Positions 39,989-49,016 of a DNA stretch of 64,000 nucleotides are shown here, piece after piece. Every line of letters begins with the position of its first letter. Position 1 is the first letter of the stretch. The stretch comes from Streptomyces sp. NRRL S-350 (GTDB lineage Bacteria; Actinomycetota; Actinomycetes; Streptomycetales; Streptomycetaceae). The notes under the pieces are model-generated. The model did not search any database and was not told where the DNA came from. It was given only the letters and a program-made list of their open reading frames with translations. The position numbers and the translations under genes were made by a program. The stretch spans positions 1-64,000 of the forward strand of contig NZ_JOHO01000037.1 of NCBI RefSeq assembly GCF_000719705.1, read 5' to 3'.

Positions 39989-41425
39989 ATGAGTGCGAAC
40001 ACCACCAAGCCGACGGCAGCCGACCCGGCTCCCCACGAGGCAGGGCCGCACGGACCCGGCGACGGCCACCTGAAGGCCGGTCTCAAGAACCGCCACCTGT
40101 CGATGATCGCCATCGGCGGCGTGATCGGCGCCGGCCTCTTCGTCGGCTCCGGCGCGGGCATCGCGTCCACCGGCCCGGGCATCCTGCTCTCCTACACCCT
40201 GGCCGGCGTGCTGGTCGTGTTGGTGATGCGGATGCTCGGCGAGATGGCCGCGGCCGACCCGCAGAGCGGCTCGTTCTCGGCGTACGCGGACCGCGCGCTG
40301 GGCCGGTGGGCCGGATTCACCATCGGCTGGCTGTACTGGTTCTTCTGGGTCGTGGTGCTCGCCGTCGAGGCGACGGCCGGCGCGAAGATCCTCAACAACT
40401 GGGTGCCCGGCGTGCCGCAGTGGGGCTGGGCGCTGATAGTGATGGCGGTGCTGACCGCCACCAACCTCTTCTCGGTGGCCTCCTACGGCGAGTTCGAGTT
40501 CTGGTTCGCCGGGATCAAGGTGGTCGCGATCGCCGCGTTCCTGGTGATCGGCACCCTCGCCGCCTTCGGCCTGATGCCCGGCACCCACGCGGTCGGCGCC
40601 GAGAACCTGACCGGCCACGGCGGCTTCCTGCCGCACGGGGTGGGCGCCGTGTTCACCGGCATGCTCACCGTGGTCTTCGCCTTCATGGGCAGCGAGATCG
40701 TCACCCTGGCGGCCGGCGAGTCGGAGGACCCGGAGAAGGCCGTCTCCAAGGCCACCAACAGCGTGATCTGGCGCATCGGCATCTTCTACCTGGGCTCGAT
40801 CCTGCTCGTGGTCACCCTGCTGCCGTGGGACAGCGCCGCGGTCAAGGAGAGCCCCTACGTCGCCGTGCTGAACCACGTGGGCATCCCGCACGCGGGCCAG
40901 GTGATGGACGTGATCGTCCTGACCGCGGTGCTCTCCTGCCTCAACTCCGGGATGTACACGGCCTCCCGGATGGCCTTCTCGCTCGGCCGGCGCGGCGACG
41001 CCCCGAAGGTCTTCGCGACGGTGACCTCGCGCGGCGTGCCCCGCGTGGCCATCCTCTCCTCGGTGGTCTTCGGCTTCGTGGCCGTCTTCTTCAACTACAC
41101 CTCGCCGGACACCGTGTTCGCCTTCCTGCTCAACTCCTCCGGCGCCGTCGCGCTCTTCGTCTGGCTGGTGATCTGCTTCTCCCAGCTGCGCATGCGCCGG
41201 ATCATCGAGCGCGAGATGCCCGAGCGGCTGACCGTCCGGATGTGGCTGTACCCGTACCTGACCTGGACGGCGATCGGCATGATCGGGTTCGTGGTGGCGT
41301 ACATGTTCACCGACGCCGACGGGCGCAAGCAGATGTACCTGTCACTGGTCGCCGCGGCGATCGTGCTCGCGGCCTCGGTCGTGGTGGGCCGACGGCAGCG
41401 GGCCGCGGTGGCGGCGGAATCCTGA
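39989..41425 (+). CDS. amino acid permease, GABA permease-like
   Basis: The 478-residue transporter has the 12-helix APC layout after a cytoplasmic tail of about 28 residues. Helix 1 begins HLSMIAIGGVIGAGLFVGSG, the hallmark substrate-binding Gly motif. The acidic segment FMGSEIVTLAAGESEDPEKAV lies near 232, and CLNSGMYTASRMAFSLGRRG near 310 is typical of GabP, CycA and AnsP. GABA is a good guess because a succinic semialdehyde dehydrogenase gene lies nearby, but other amino acids fit equally. A terminator follows. Confidence 0.88.
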   Translation: MSANTTKPTAADPAPHEAGPHGPGDGHLKAGLKNRHLSMIAIGGVIGAGLFVGSGAGIASTGPGILLSYTLAGVLVVLVMRMLGEMAAADPQSGSFSAYADRALGRWAGFTIGWLYWFFWVVVLAVEATAGAKILNNWVPGVPQWGWALIVMAVLTATNLFSVASYGEFEFWFAGIKVVAIAAFLVIGTLAAFGLMPGTHAVGAENLTGHGGFLPHGVGAVFTGMLTVVFAFMGSEIVTLAAGESEDPEKAVSKATNSVIWRIGIFYLGSILLVVTLLPWDSAAVKESPYVAVLNHVGIPHAGQVMDVIVLTAVLSCLNSGMYTASRMAFSLGRRGDAPKVFATVTSRGVPRVAILSSVVFGFVAVFFNYTSPDTVFAFLLNSSGAVALFVWLVICFSQLRMRRIIEREMPERLTVRMWLYPYLTWTAIGMIGFVVAYMFTDADGRKQMYLSLVAAAIVLAASVVVGRRQRAAVAAES

Positions 41426-41449
41426 TCCACCCCACACCGCGCGGGAACG

Positions 41450-41486
41450 CCGGGCCCGGGAGCCGTTGCGGAGGCCCCGGGCCCGG
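41450..41486 (+). terminator. terminator after the permease
   Basis: CCGGGCCCGGG (41450-41460) pairs with CCCGGGCCCGG (41476-41486), followed by TTCCGTTTT. This is one of the few hairpins in the window with a T-rich tail. Confidence 0.75.
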
Positions 41487-42058
41487 TTCCGTTTTCCGCC
41501 CGCCCTGCTCCCGGCACCGTGACCGTCCGCTCACGCTGCGCCGATGTCGGGCCACCTGCCGTGTGAGGCCGCCCACAGGGCGTCCGGCACCTACGACCCC
41601 CGATAGTGGACGGCCGCGGCGGCGGCTCCGGCCGACCGCGACCGCCGCATGCCGGTCCGGCCCGGCCGGGCCGCGCCCGGCCTGAAGAACGCAGGCCACC
41701 GCGCCTGTCGCCCTGCGGTTCCTCCGCCACCCCAGAGGCGGAACCCGCGGGCGGCCAACTCGGACAAATGCGCCAAATGCCTCGGCGGACCGCGCCCTGG
41801 CCGCCCAGCGTGCACTACGCGCCGTAGTAGCGAGCGCCTTTGCCACCCGTCCCGCGCCCTGCCAAGAATGGCCCGTCGCCAGGCAGCGCAGCCCCCCGGT
41901 CCACCCGGTCCGCCGCGCAGCCCGCCCGCCCCGCCGCTCTCCGCCGGGGCGCCACGGCCGTCCCGGACGGCCGCGCGGGCCCCGCCCACCCGGAGCCCGC
42001 GCGATGCCCGTGCCCGGCCCACCGGCACGGCCCCCGACGGAAAAGGAACGCCCGCTTC
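41487..42058. other. long leader or gene-free region before the lysozyme-like gene
   Basis: No gene is apparent in these 570 bases. They hold a 15-bp inverted repeat ACTACG-CGC-CGTAGT at 41814-41828 and a short direct repeat AAATGCGCCAAATGCC near 41766. Streptomycete cell-wall hydrolase genes often have long structured leaders, including c-di-AMP riboswitches, but I cannot match the conserved riboswitch core here. Confidence 0.5.
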
Positions 42059-42745
42059 ATGCAGCTCAGCCATGCCCGCCGCAACTCCCTGATCACCGGC
42101 ATCGCCACCCTCGTGGTCGCGAGCGCCGCCACCGCCGCCCTCGCCGTCCCGCAGGCCGGGAACACCGCCGACGCCGCCGCCCCCGCGGCCGCCGTCTCGG
42201 TGGACGGCAAGCCGGCCGCCGACCAGGCCCAGGCTGACACCGCTGCCGCTGACCAGCAGGCCGCCCAGGACGCCCAGGCCAAGGCCGCGGCCGACGCCGC
42301 CGCCCAGGCCCAGGCCCAGGCCCAGGCCCAGGCGCAGGCGCAGGCCCAGGCCGAAGTCGAGGCGAAGGCCCAGGCGGACGCCAAGGCCAAGGCCGACGCG
42401 GACGCCGCCGCCTCCCGCTCCCAGGAGCGCCAGAACCTCGACAGCGCACCGGCCTACTCCGGCAGCCCCCAGCAGATCGCCGCACAGATCGTCCCGGGCG
42501 GCCAGCTGCAGTGCTTCAGCAACATCGTCTTCCGCGAGAGCAGCTGGAACCCGCTGGCCGTCAACGCCTCCTCCGGTGCCTACGGCCTGGTCCAGGCCCT
42601 GCCGGGCTCCAAGATGGCCTCCGCGGGCGCCGACTGGCGCACCAACCCGGCCACCCAGATCAAGTGGGGCCTGAACTACATGAACACCCGCTACGGCAGC
42701 CCCTGCGCCGCGTGGTCGTTCTGGCAGACCCACCACTGGTACTGA
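42059..42745 (+). CDS. secreted transglycosylase SLT-like protein
   Basis: The 228-residue protein starts at ATG 42059 behind AAGGA. A signal peptide ends near residue 40. A linker (45-130) is dominated by Ala-Gln repeats and Lys/Ala/Asp coiled-coil-like sequence. The C-terminal domain (about 145-228) has IVFRESSWNPLAVNASSGAYGLVQALPGSKM, the lytic transglycosylase E-S motif with catalytic Glu, then ATQIKWGLNYMNTRYGSPCAAW. It probably cleaves peptidoglycan during growth or spore germination. Two Cys probably form a disulfide. Confidence 0.88.
   Translation: MQLSHARRNSLITGIATLVVASAATAALAVPQAGNTADAAAPAAAVSVDGKPAADQAQADTAAADQQAAQDAQAKAAADAAAQAQAQAQAQAQAQAQAEVEAKAQADAKAKADADAAASRSQERQNLDSAPAYSGSPQQIAAQIVPGGQLQCFSNIVFRESSWNPLAVNASSGAYGLVQALPGSKMASAGADWRTNPATQIKWGLNYMNTRYGSPCAAWSFWQTHHWY
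42305..42352. repeat. hexanucleotide repeat coding for Ala-Gln
   Basis: Eight CAGGCC/CAGGCG units in a row fall inside the linker of the lysozyme-like gene. Changes in copy number would alter the linker by two residues each without a frameshift. Confidence 0.95.
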
Positions 42746-42771
42746 GCCGCCGCCACCCGGTCGGCGCCCCC

Positions 42772-42845
42772 GGGGCCCGCGACGCACCTCCGCGTCGCGG
42801 GCCCCGGCCCGTTCCGGCTCGGACCACCGGCCGGGCCGGTGGTCC
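42772..42845 (+). terminator. two tandem hairpins after the lysozyme-like gene
   Basis: The first has a 14-bp stem (42772-42785 with 42792-42805). The second pairs GGACCACCGG (42821-42830) with CCGGTGGTCC (42836-42845). Neither has a T-run. Confidence 0.75.
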
Positions 42846-43010
42846 GTGTCCCGGCCCGGCCCGGCCCGGCCGCCGAGCCGACTGCCGCCCCACCCCGCCC
42901 CGCCGACCCGAGCCCGGCCTGACGTGGACGCGTCCGGAAGGCGACGTGAAGATATGGCGTACGGTCGTACGATTTGCACTGATTGCCAGGAATTACGGGC
43001 CGTCAGGGCT

Positions 43011-43039
43011 TTGCCACCGTTCGCGGGCCCTCTTACGCT
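43011..43039 (+). promoter_or_regulatory. HrdB-type promoter of the glycosyltransferase gene
   Basis: TTGCCA (43011-43016) and TACGCT (43034-43039) are 17 bp apart. The ATG begins eight bases after the -10 box and no ribosome-binding site is present, so a leaderless transcript is likely. Confidence 0.75.
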
Positions 43040-43047
43040 CCGGCGTC

Positions 43048-44052
43048 ATGGCCTCACCCCTGATCAGCGTCGTGCTCCCCGCCTACGACCAGCACGAACA
43101 GCTCGCCGACTGCCTGGACTCACTGCTCGCGCAGTCCCTGGCCGACGTCGAGGTGATCGTGGTCGCCGACCGCTCCCCCGAGACGGCGGGCGCCCTCGCC
43201 GACACCTACGCGGCCCGGCATCCCCGGGTGTCCGTGCTGCACCTGAACGCGGCGGTCGGAGTCGGAGTGAGCCGCAACGCCGGGGCCGCCCGGGCCGTCG
43301 GCGACTACCTGCTGTTCCTCGACGCGGACCACCTGCTGCCCCGGGACGCCCTCCGTACGCTCGCCGACCGCCTCAAGCAGACCGGCCCGGTGGACGTGCT
43401 GCTGTTCGGCCACTCCCGCCGGCACCAGGACCGGGACTGGCCCGGCGGAGCCGAGGCGCTGCTCGCCGAGGCCGGCCCCGAGGTGTTCGCGCCCTTCGAC
43501 CGGCCCGCGCTGTTCGGCGCGCCGCCGCTGGTCTGGGACCGGCTGATCCGCCGCGGCCACTGGGAGGAGCTGGCCCTCGCCTTCCCGCCCGGCCGCTACG
43601 AGGAGGTCCCGGTGGCGCACGCGGCGCTGTTCGGCGCGCAGACGGCCGCCGTGCTGGCACGCGAGTGCGTCCAGCTGCGCCGCCGGGAGACCGTCCACCC
43701 GGCGAGCGGCCCGGGCAGCAGCGTCTTCGACCTCTTCGACCAGTACGAGCGCAGCTTCGCCCTGGTGGAGGACCAGCCGCACCTGTACGCGGTACGGGAC
43801 GCCCTGTTCGTCCGGATGATCCGGCACTACCTGTTCGTCTTCGACCTCGCCGGCTGCGTCACCCGCGCCGAGCGGCCCCAGTTCTTCCACCGGGCCGCCG
43901 AGCACCACCGCCGCTTCCAGCCGCCCGGCCACCGGCGGCCGGGCGGCCGCGAAGGGATCAAGTTCTCCCTGCTGGCGGGAGGCGCCTATCCGGCGTTCGA
44001 GGTCGCCAAGCTCTCCCACATCGCGCGCGGCACGCTCACCGGGCGGAAATGA
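43048..44052 (+). CDS. glycosyltransferase family 2 protein
   Basis: The 334-residue GT-A enzyme starts at ATG 43048. N-terminal ISVVLPAYDQHEQLADCLDSLLAQ and VEVIVVADRSPE bind the nucleotide sugar. The metal-binding D-A-D is in LLFLDADHLLP near 92. The C-terminal half, with FDLFDQYERSFALV and FVRMIRHYLFVFDLAGCV, resembles the N-terminal modules of bifunctional glycosyl/CDP-glycerol transferases. Here it stands alone, so a role in wall teichoic acid or exopolymer synthesis is only an inference. No membrane segment is seen. Confidence 0.85.
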   Translation: MASPLISVVLPAYDQHEQLADCLDSLLAQSLADVEVIVVADRSPETAGALADTYAARHPRVSVLHLNAAVGVGVSRNAGAARAVGDYLLFLDADHLLPRDALRTLADRLKQTGPVDVLLFGHSRRHQDRDWPGGAEALLAEAGPEVFAPFDRPALFGAPPLVWDRLIRRGHWEELALAFPPGRYEEVPVAHAALFGAQTAAVLARECVQLRRRETVHPASGPGSSVFDLFDQYERSFALVEDQPHLYAVRDALFVRMIRHYLFVFDLAGCVTRAERPQFFHRAAEHHRRFQPPGHRRPGGREGIKFSLLAGGAYPAFEVAKLSHIARGTLTGRK

Positions 44053-44225
44053 GCCGCCGGAAGCGAACCGGCCGGAGCTGAGCCGGCCGGAAGCGCGCCG
44101 GGCGCCCCACCGGACGCGGTAACCCGTCGGCCCGGCCCGGTCGTGCCCGGTGCCCCGGGGGCGCCGCGGCTGCCATGATCGGCGCAGCCGTCGTCGCATC
44201 GTCGCACCCCCTCCGGGAGGCCCTG

Positions 44226-47135
44226 GTGAGCCGTCCGTCCGCCGTCCCCGGCGCCGAGCTGGCCCGTGAGCTGGCCTCCGTCCTGCGCGGGGAGGTCCGG
44301 TTCGGCGCCGCCGAACGGACCGTGTACAGCCACGACGCGTCCAACTACCGGCACCTGCCCCTCGGCGTGGTCAAACCCGCCGACCCGGACGACGTGCGCA
44401 CCGCGCTGGCGCTGTGCCGCCGGTACCGGGTGCCCGTGGTCGCGCGCGGAGCCGGGACCAGCATCGGCGGCCAGGCGATCGGTCCGGGCGCCGTGGTGCT
44501 GGACTTCCGCCGCCACCTCGGCGAGGTGCTGGAGATCGACCCCCAGGCCCGCACCGCGCGCGTCCGGCCCGGCACCGTCCTGGACGACCTCCAGCGCGCC
44601 GCCAGGCCGTACGGGCTGCGCTTCGGCCCGGACCCGTCCACGCACAGCCGCTGCACCATCGGCGGCATGATCGGCAACGACTCCTGCGGCTCCCACTCGC
44701 TCGCCTGGGGGCGCACCGCCGACAACGTCGAGCAGCTGGAGCTGCTGCTCGCCGACGGCACCGAGCTGACCGTCGGCGGCCCGCTCACCGGCCGGGAGCG
44801 CGCGGAACTCGCCGAACTGCCCGGGCGGCCCGGCGAGCTCCACCGGCAGCTCCAGGAGTTCACCCAACGCAACCTCGCCGCCATCCGCCAGGGGATGCCC
44901 CGGCTGCCGCGCCGCACCTCCGGCTACCCCCTGGACGCGCTGCTGCCCGAACACGGCCACGACCTCGCCCGGGCGCTCACTGGCACCGAGGGCACCTGCG
45001 CACTGCTGCTCGCCGCCACCGTCCGCCTCGTCGAGGACCCGCCCGCCCGCGCCCTGGTCGTGGCCGGCTACCCCGACGAAGGCGCCGCCGCCGACGCCGT
45101 CCCCGCGCTGCTGCCGTTCGGGCCGCTCACCGCGGAAGGCATGGCGGCCGACCTGGTCACCGCCCTGCTCGCGGCCGGCCCCCGCCCGCCCGCGCTGGAC
45201 CGGCTCCCCGCCGGCGAGTGCTGGCTGTTCCTGGAGACCGGCGGCGCCACCCCGCTGGAGGCCTACCAGGCCGCCCGCCGACTCGCCGACGCGGTGCGTC
45301 GCGAGCGCTCCGCCGCCGTCGCCCTGGTCACCGACCCCGCCGAGCAGCGCCAGCTCTGGGCCGTCCGCGAGGCCGGAGCCGGCATCGTCACCCGCCTCCC
45401 CGGCGGCGGGCAGGCCTGGCCCGGCTGGGAGGACTCCGCCGTCCCGCCGGAACGGCTCGGCGACTACCTGCGGGACCTGCGCGCCCTGCTGCGCCGGCAC
45501 AGCCTGCGCGGCGTCCCGTACGGGCACTTCGGCGACGGCTGCGTACACCTGCGGATCGACTTCCCGCTGGACGAGCCCCAAGGGGTACTGGTCTTCCGGG
45601 AGTTCCTGGAACAGGCGGCCGACCTGGCGGTCTCGTACGGCGGTTCACTCTCCGGCGAGCACGGCGACGGCCAGGCCCGGGCCGAACTGCTGCCGCGCAT
45701 GTACCCGCCCGAGGTCATCGACCTGTTCGGCGCGTTCAAGCGGATCTGGGATCCGGAGAACCTGCTCAACCCCGGCGCCCTGGTCGACCCCCGCCCGCTC
45801 GACGCCGACCTGCGCTTCGTCACCGCCCCGCGCCGCCCGCTGCCACTGGCGCTGCCGTACGAACAGGACGGCGGCAGCCTGGCCAAGGCGGTGCACCGCT
45901 GCGTGGGCGTCGCCAAGTGCGTGGACCCGACCACCGGGGTGATGTGCCCGAGCTACATGGCGACCGGCGAGGAGCGGCACTCCACCCGGGGACGGGCGCG
46001 GCTGCTGGCCGAAATGCTGCGGGGGGAGGCCATCCCGGACGGCTGGCGCTCCGAGGAGGTCCGGGAGGCGCTCGACCTCTGCCTGAGCTGCAAGGGCTGC
46101 GCGAGCGACTGCCCGGTCCACGTCGACATGGCGACCTACAAGGCCGAGTTCCTCCACCAGCACTACCGGCACCGGCCGCGCCCGCTCGCGCACTACTCGA
46201 TGGGCTGGCTGCCGCTCTGGCTGCGGGCCGCCGCCCTCGCCCCGGGGGCCGCCAACGCGCTGGCCCGCTCCCCGCTCCGCGGCCCGCTCAAGCGGCTCGG
46301 CGGGATCGACCCGCGCCGGGTGCTGCCCGTCTTCCCGCCCGAGACCTTCACCGCCTGGTACCGCCGCCACCGCGCCGCGCACCCGGCGCCGCCCGGCGCG
46401 CGCCCGGTGCTGCTGTGGCCGGACACCTTCTCCGACCACCTCCAGCCGAACGTGCTGCGCTCGGCCGTCGAGGTGCTGGAGCACCTGGGCTTCGACGTCC
46501 GACTGCCCTCGGGCCCGGTCTGCTGCGGGCTCACCTGGTACTCCACCGGCCAACTTGCGACCGCCCGAAGGGTGTTGCGCCGCAGCCTGCGCGTACTGGC
46601 GGCCGACGCATCGGCGCCCGGTGCGCTCCCGCCCGACACCCCCGTGGTCGGCCTGGACCCGAGCTGCACCGCCACCCTGCGCGAGGACCTGCCCCGGCTC
46701 CTCGGCTCGGACGGCCGCCCGCTCGCCGAACGCACCCGCACCTTCGCCGAGTTCCTCGACCAGTACGCGCCGGACGCGCCGCTGCCCGACGTCCCGCTCG
46801 CCGCCGTCACCCAGACCCACTGCCACCAGCACGCGGTACTCGGCTCCGCCGCCGACCGCCGGGTGGAGGCCCGGATCGGCCTGGACAACCGGGTGCTGGA
46901 CTCCGGCTGCTGCGGCCTGGCGGGCAACTTCGGCTTCGAACGGGGCCACTTCGAGGTCTCCGAGGCGATCGCGGAGCGCGTGCTGCTGCCGGAGCTCCGG
47001 GCCGCCGGGCCGGACACGGTGGTGCTGGCCGACGGCTTCAGCTGCCGCACCCAGATCGCCCAACTCGGCGACGGCAGGAAGGCCCTGCACCTGGCGGAAC
47101 TGCTCGCCCGGGCCCTGCGGGAGTCGGCCGGCTAG
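44226..47135 (+). CDS. FAD-binding and Fe-S oxidoreductase (D-lactate/glycolate dehydrogenase-like)
   Basis: The 969-residue fusion starts at GTG 44226 behind GGGAGG. The N-terminal FAD_binding_4 domain (about 30-260) carries PVVARGAGTSIGGQAIG. The FAD-oxidase C-terminal domain (270-530) ends with GEHGDGQARAELLPRMY. Next come two Fe-S clusters: CVGVAKCVDP...CPSY near 576 and CLSCKGCASDCPVH near 620. The C-terminal GlpC-like part has two CCG motifs, PVCCGLTWY near 760 and DSGCCGLAGNFG near 895. It probably oxidises a 2-hydroxy acid and passes electrons to quinone. Confidence 0.9.
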   Translation: MSRPSAVPGAELARELASVLRGEVRFGAAERTVYSHDASNYRHLPLGVVKPADPDDVRTALALCRRYRVPVVARGAGTSIGGQAIGPGAVVLDFRRHLGEVLEIDPQARTARVRPGTVLDDLQRAARPYGLRFGPDPSTHSRCTIGGMIGNDSCGSHSLAWGRTADNVEQLELLLADGTELTVGGPLTGRERAELAELPGRPGELHRQLQEFTQRNLAAIRQGMPRLPRRTSGYPLDALLPEHGHDLARALTGTEGTCALLLAATVRLVEDPPARALVVAGYPDEGAAADAVPALLPFGPLTAEGMAADLVTALLAAGPRPPALDRLPAGECWLFLETGGATPLEAYQAARRLADAVRRERSAAVALVTDPAEQRQLWAVREAGAGIVTRLPGGGQAWPGWEDSAVPPERLGDYLRDLRALLRRHSLRGVPYGHFGDGCVHLRIDFPLDEPQGVLVFREFLEQAADLAVSYGGSLSGEHGDGQARAELLPRMYPPEVIDLFGAFKRIWDPENLLNPGALVDPRPLDADLRFVTAPRRPLPLALPYEQDGGSLAKAVHRCVGVAKCVDPTTGVMCPSYMATGEERHSTRGRARLLAEMLRGEAIPDGWRSEEVREALDLCLSCKGCASDCPVHVDMATYKAEFLHQHYRHRPRPLAHYSMGWLPLWLRAAALAPGAANALARSPLRGPLKRLGGIDPRRVLPVFPPETFTAWYRRHRAAHPAPPGARPVLLWPDTFSDHLQPNVLRSAVEVLEHLGFDVRLPSGPVCCGLTWYSTGQLATARRVLRRSLRVLAADASAPGALPPDTPVVGLDPSCTATLREDLPRLLGSDGRPLAERTRTFAEFLDQYAPDAPLPDVPLAAVTQTHCHQHAVLGSAADRRVEARIGLDNRVLDSGCCGLAGNFGFERGHFEVSEAIAERVLLPELRAAGPDTVVLADGFSCRTQIAQLGDGRKALHLAELLARALRESAG

Positions 47136-47176
47136 GCCACCGCGCCGCGGTCCGCCGAGCCCCGCGACCGACCACG

Positions 47177-47218
47177 CGGCCCCGGCCCCCACCCTCGCCG
47201 GGGTGGGGGCCGGGGCCG
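47177..47218. terminator. long bidirectional hairpin
   Basis: A perfect 17-bp stem (47177-47193 with 47202-47218) closes an eight-base loop. It lies between the convergent dehydrogenase and CBS genes. Confidence 0.8.
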
Positions 47219-47247
47219 TGGGCCGGGGCCGTGGCCGTACGGCGGCG

Positions 47248-47697
47248 TCAGCCCTGGGCGGACGCCGTCGGCGTCTCCTCCGCGCAGACCGCGGAGACGA
47301 ACTCGGCGACCCGGGCCTGCGGCAGACCGCGCGCGATGTCCGCCTCACTGATCATGCCGACCAACTTGTGTTCGGGGTGGTTGATCACCGGCAGCCGGCG
47401 CACCCGGTACTGCTCCATCACCCGCAGCACCTGCTCGGTGTCCTCGTCCGCCTCCACCGTCATCGGACGCCCCTGCGCCAGCTCGCCCGCCGTCACCGAC
47501 GCCGGGTCACGGCCCTCGGCGACGCAGCGCAGCACGATGTCGCGGTCGGTCACGATGCCCAGCAGCTTGTCGCCCGCCCCGCAGATGGGCAGGGCGCCCA
47601 CGTCGCGTTCCTGCATGATCCGGGCGGCGGCGGCGAGCGTCTCGTGCTCGCGGATGCACTCCGCGCCCGGGTGCATGATGTCGCTGGCTTTGGTCAT
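47248..47697 (-). CDS. CBS domain pair protein
   Basis: The 149-residue protein starts at ATG 47697 behind AGGAGGCGG. It is a simple tandem of two CBS motifs: residues 5-62 (DIMHPGAECIREHETLAAAARIMQ, GIVTDRD) and 75-130 (VEADEDTEQVLRVMEQYRVRRLP, GMISEADIA). Stand-alone CBS pairs bind adenine nucleotides and act as energy or second-messenger sensors. The partner is unknown. It lies downstream of the SPFH gene on the same strand, 73 bases away, and may be co-transcribed. Confidence 0.92.
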   Translation of the reverse strand: MTKASDIMHPGAECIREHETLAAAARIMQERDVGALPICGAGDKLLGIVTDRDIVLRCVAEGRDPASVTAGELAQGRPMTVEADEDTEQVLRVMEQYRVRRLPVINHPEHKLVGMISEADIARGLPQARVAEFVSAVCAEETPTASAQG

Positions 47698-47770
47698 GGT
47701 CCGCCTCCTGACCTGGCTGTCTCCCCTGTCCATCCTGATCCGGGCGGGTGGCCGACGCCACTGGGCGCCC

Positions 47771-48805
47771 TCAGGCCTCGGGTTGCGGCTCGCCGCCCCC
47801 GTCGGGTTCTGCCCTCCCGTCCGGCCCCGGGGGCACCGGCGGGGTCGGCGGTATCGGCGGGGTCGGCGGGTCGGGGTCCTTCAACGGGGATCGCTCCAGC
47901 ACCTCCTCCAGGGGCGGGAGTTCGTGCCGGTCCGGTTCCCGCTCGAACGTGTCGTCGGGGACTTCCCCGGTCTCCACCGCCTCCTCCGCGGCCTTCGCCC
48001 CGGCGGCGGCCGCGGCAGCCGTCAGCAGGTTCCGCTGCTGGACCTCGGTCGCGCTGTCCAGGAAGCGCAGCAGCTCCACCGGGAAGGGCAGCACCAAGGT
48101 GGAGTTCTTCTCGGCCGCCACCTCCACCACGGTCTGCAGCAGCCGCAGTTGGAGCGCGGCCGGGGTCGCGCTCATCACTGCCGCCGCCTCCGACAGCCGC
48201 GCCGACGCCTGGTACTCGCCGTCCGCCGTGATGATCCGCGCGCGCCGCTCCCGCTCGGCCTCCGCCTGGCGGGCGATCGAGCGCTTCATCGACTCCGGCA
48301 GCGCGACGTCCTTGATCTCCACCCGGTCGATCTCGATGCCCCAGCCCAGAGCCGGGCTGTCGATCATCAACTCGAGCCCCTGGTTGATCGGTTCACGGTT
48401 GGCCAGCAGGTCGTCCAGCTCGCTCTTGCCGATGATCGAGCGCAGCGAGGTCTGCGCGACCTGGGAGATCGCGAAGTTGTAGTCCTGCACGTTGACCGTC
48501 GCCTTCACCGGGTCGACCACCCGGAAGTAGACCACCGCGTCCACCCGCACGGTCACGTTGTCCCGGGTGATGCCCTCCTGCCCCGGGACCGGCATCGTCA
48601 CGATCTGCACGTTCACCCGGCGCAGGCGGTCCGCGATCGGCACCAGCGCCACCAGCCCCGGCTGACGCACCTCGTCGCGCACGCGGCCGAAGCGGAACAC
48701 CACGCCCTTCTGGAACTGCTGGACCACCCTGATGCTCAAGGCCGCCCAGATCGCCCCCAGCCCGGCCAACCCCCCGAGGGCGCCCAGCACCGCATCGACG
48801 ATCAT
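47771..48805 (-). CDS. SPFH domain protein, slipin type
   Basis: The 344-residue protein starts at ATG 48805 behind GAGGAGG. A short N-terminal membrane hairpin (1-25) is followed by the SPFH domain (about 28-200), with QKGVVFRFGRVRDEVRQPGL and VDAVVYFRVVDPVKATVNVQDY. The stomatin-like ALPESMKRSIARQAEAERERRARII marks the start of the coiled coil. The C-terminal tail (about 290-344) is Pro/Asp/Gly-rich with PPIPPTPPVPPG repeats. Slipins form membrane microdomain scaffolds. No NfeD protease partner is adjacent. Confidence 0.92.
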   Translation of the reverse strand: MIVDAVLGALGGLAGLGAIWAALSIRVVQQFQKGVVFRFGRVRDEVRQPGLVALVPIADRLRRVNVQIVTMPVPGQEGITRDNVTVRVDAVVYFRVVDPVKATVNVQDYNFAISQVAQTSLRSIIGKSELDDLLANREPINQGLELMIDSPALGWGIEIDRVEIKDVALPESMKRSIARQAEAERERRARIITADGEYQASARLSEAAAVMSATPAALQLRLLQTVVEVAAEKNSTLVLPFPVELLRFLDSATEVQQRNLLTAAAAAAGAKAAEEAVETGEVPDDTFEREPDRHELPPLEEVLERSPLKDPDPPTPPIPPTPPVPPGPDGRAEPDGGGEPQPEA

Positions 48806-49003
48806 CGCGGCCTCCTCGCGGCTCCGCGCACACCGGCGCGTCCGGCCACCGCCGACCCGGCCGGGCCGGGAGCCACCGGAGCAACTGCTTCCACGCTACG
48901 CCTGCCCGGCCGACCCCGATCGAACCGAACGGACCGACCGGACCGGTGGGGGCGGCGGACCACGGACCAGCGGACCAGCGGGACGGCGGAAGGGCGGGAC
49001 GCC

Positions 49004-49009
49004 TAGGAT
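49004..49009 (+). promoter_or_regulatory. -10 box of the uracil-DNA glycosylase gene
   Basis: TAGGAT lies seven bases before ATG 49017 and there is no ribosome-binding site, so the transcript is probably leaderless. No clear -35 box is present. Confidence 0.55.
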
Positions 49010-49016
49010 CGAGCGC

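Larger units (their letters stand above)
42746..43047. other. tandem terminators then glycosyltransferase promoter region
   Basis: The region holds the hairpins at 42772-42845 and a pair of CGTACG hexamers (42959-42964 and 42967-42972) in a more AT-rich stretch. The promoter at 43011-43039 follows. No gene is seen. Confidence 0.55.

Noticed and set aside
41487..42058. c-di-AMP (ydaO) riboswitch before the lysozyme-like gene
   Set aside because: Such riboswitches are common before streptomycete wall hydrolases, but I could not match the conserved core by eye.
44414..49006. A 1530-codon open frame on the plus strand
   Set aside because: It runs in another frame through the FAD/Fe-S dehydrogenase and then antisense through the CBS and SPFH genes. 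The product is Arg/Pro-rich nonsense.
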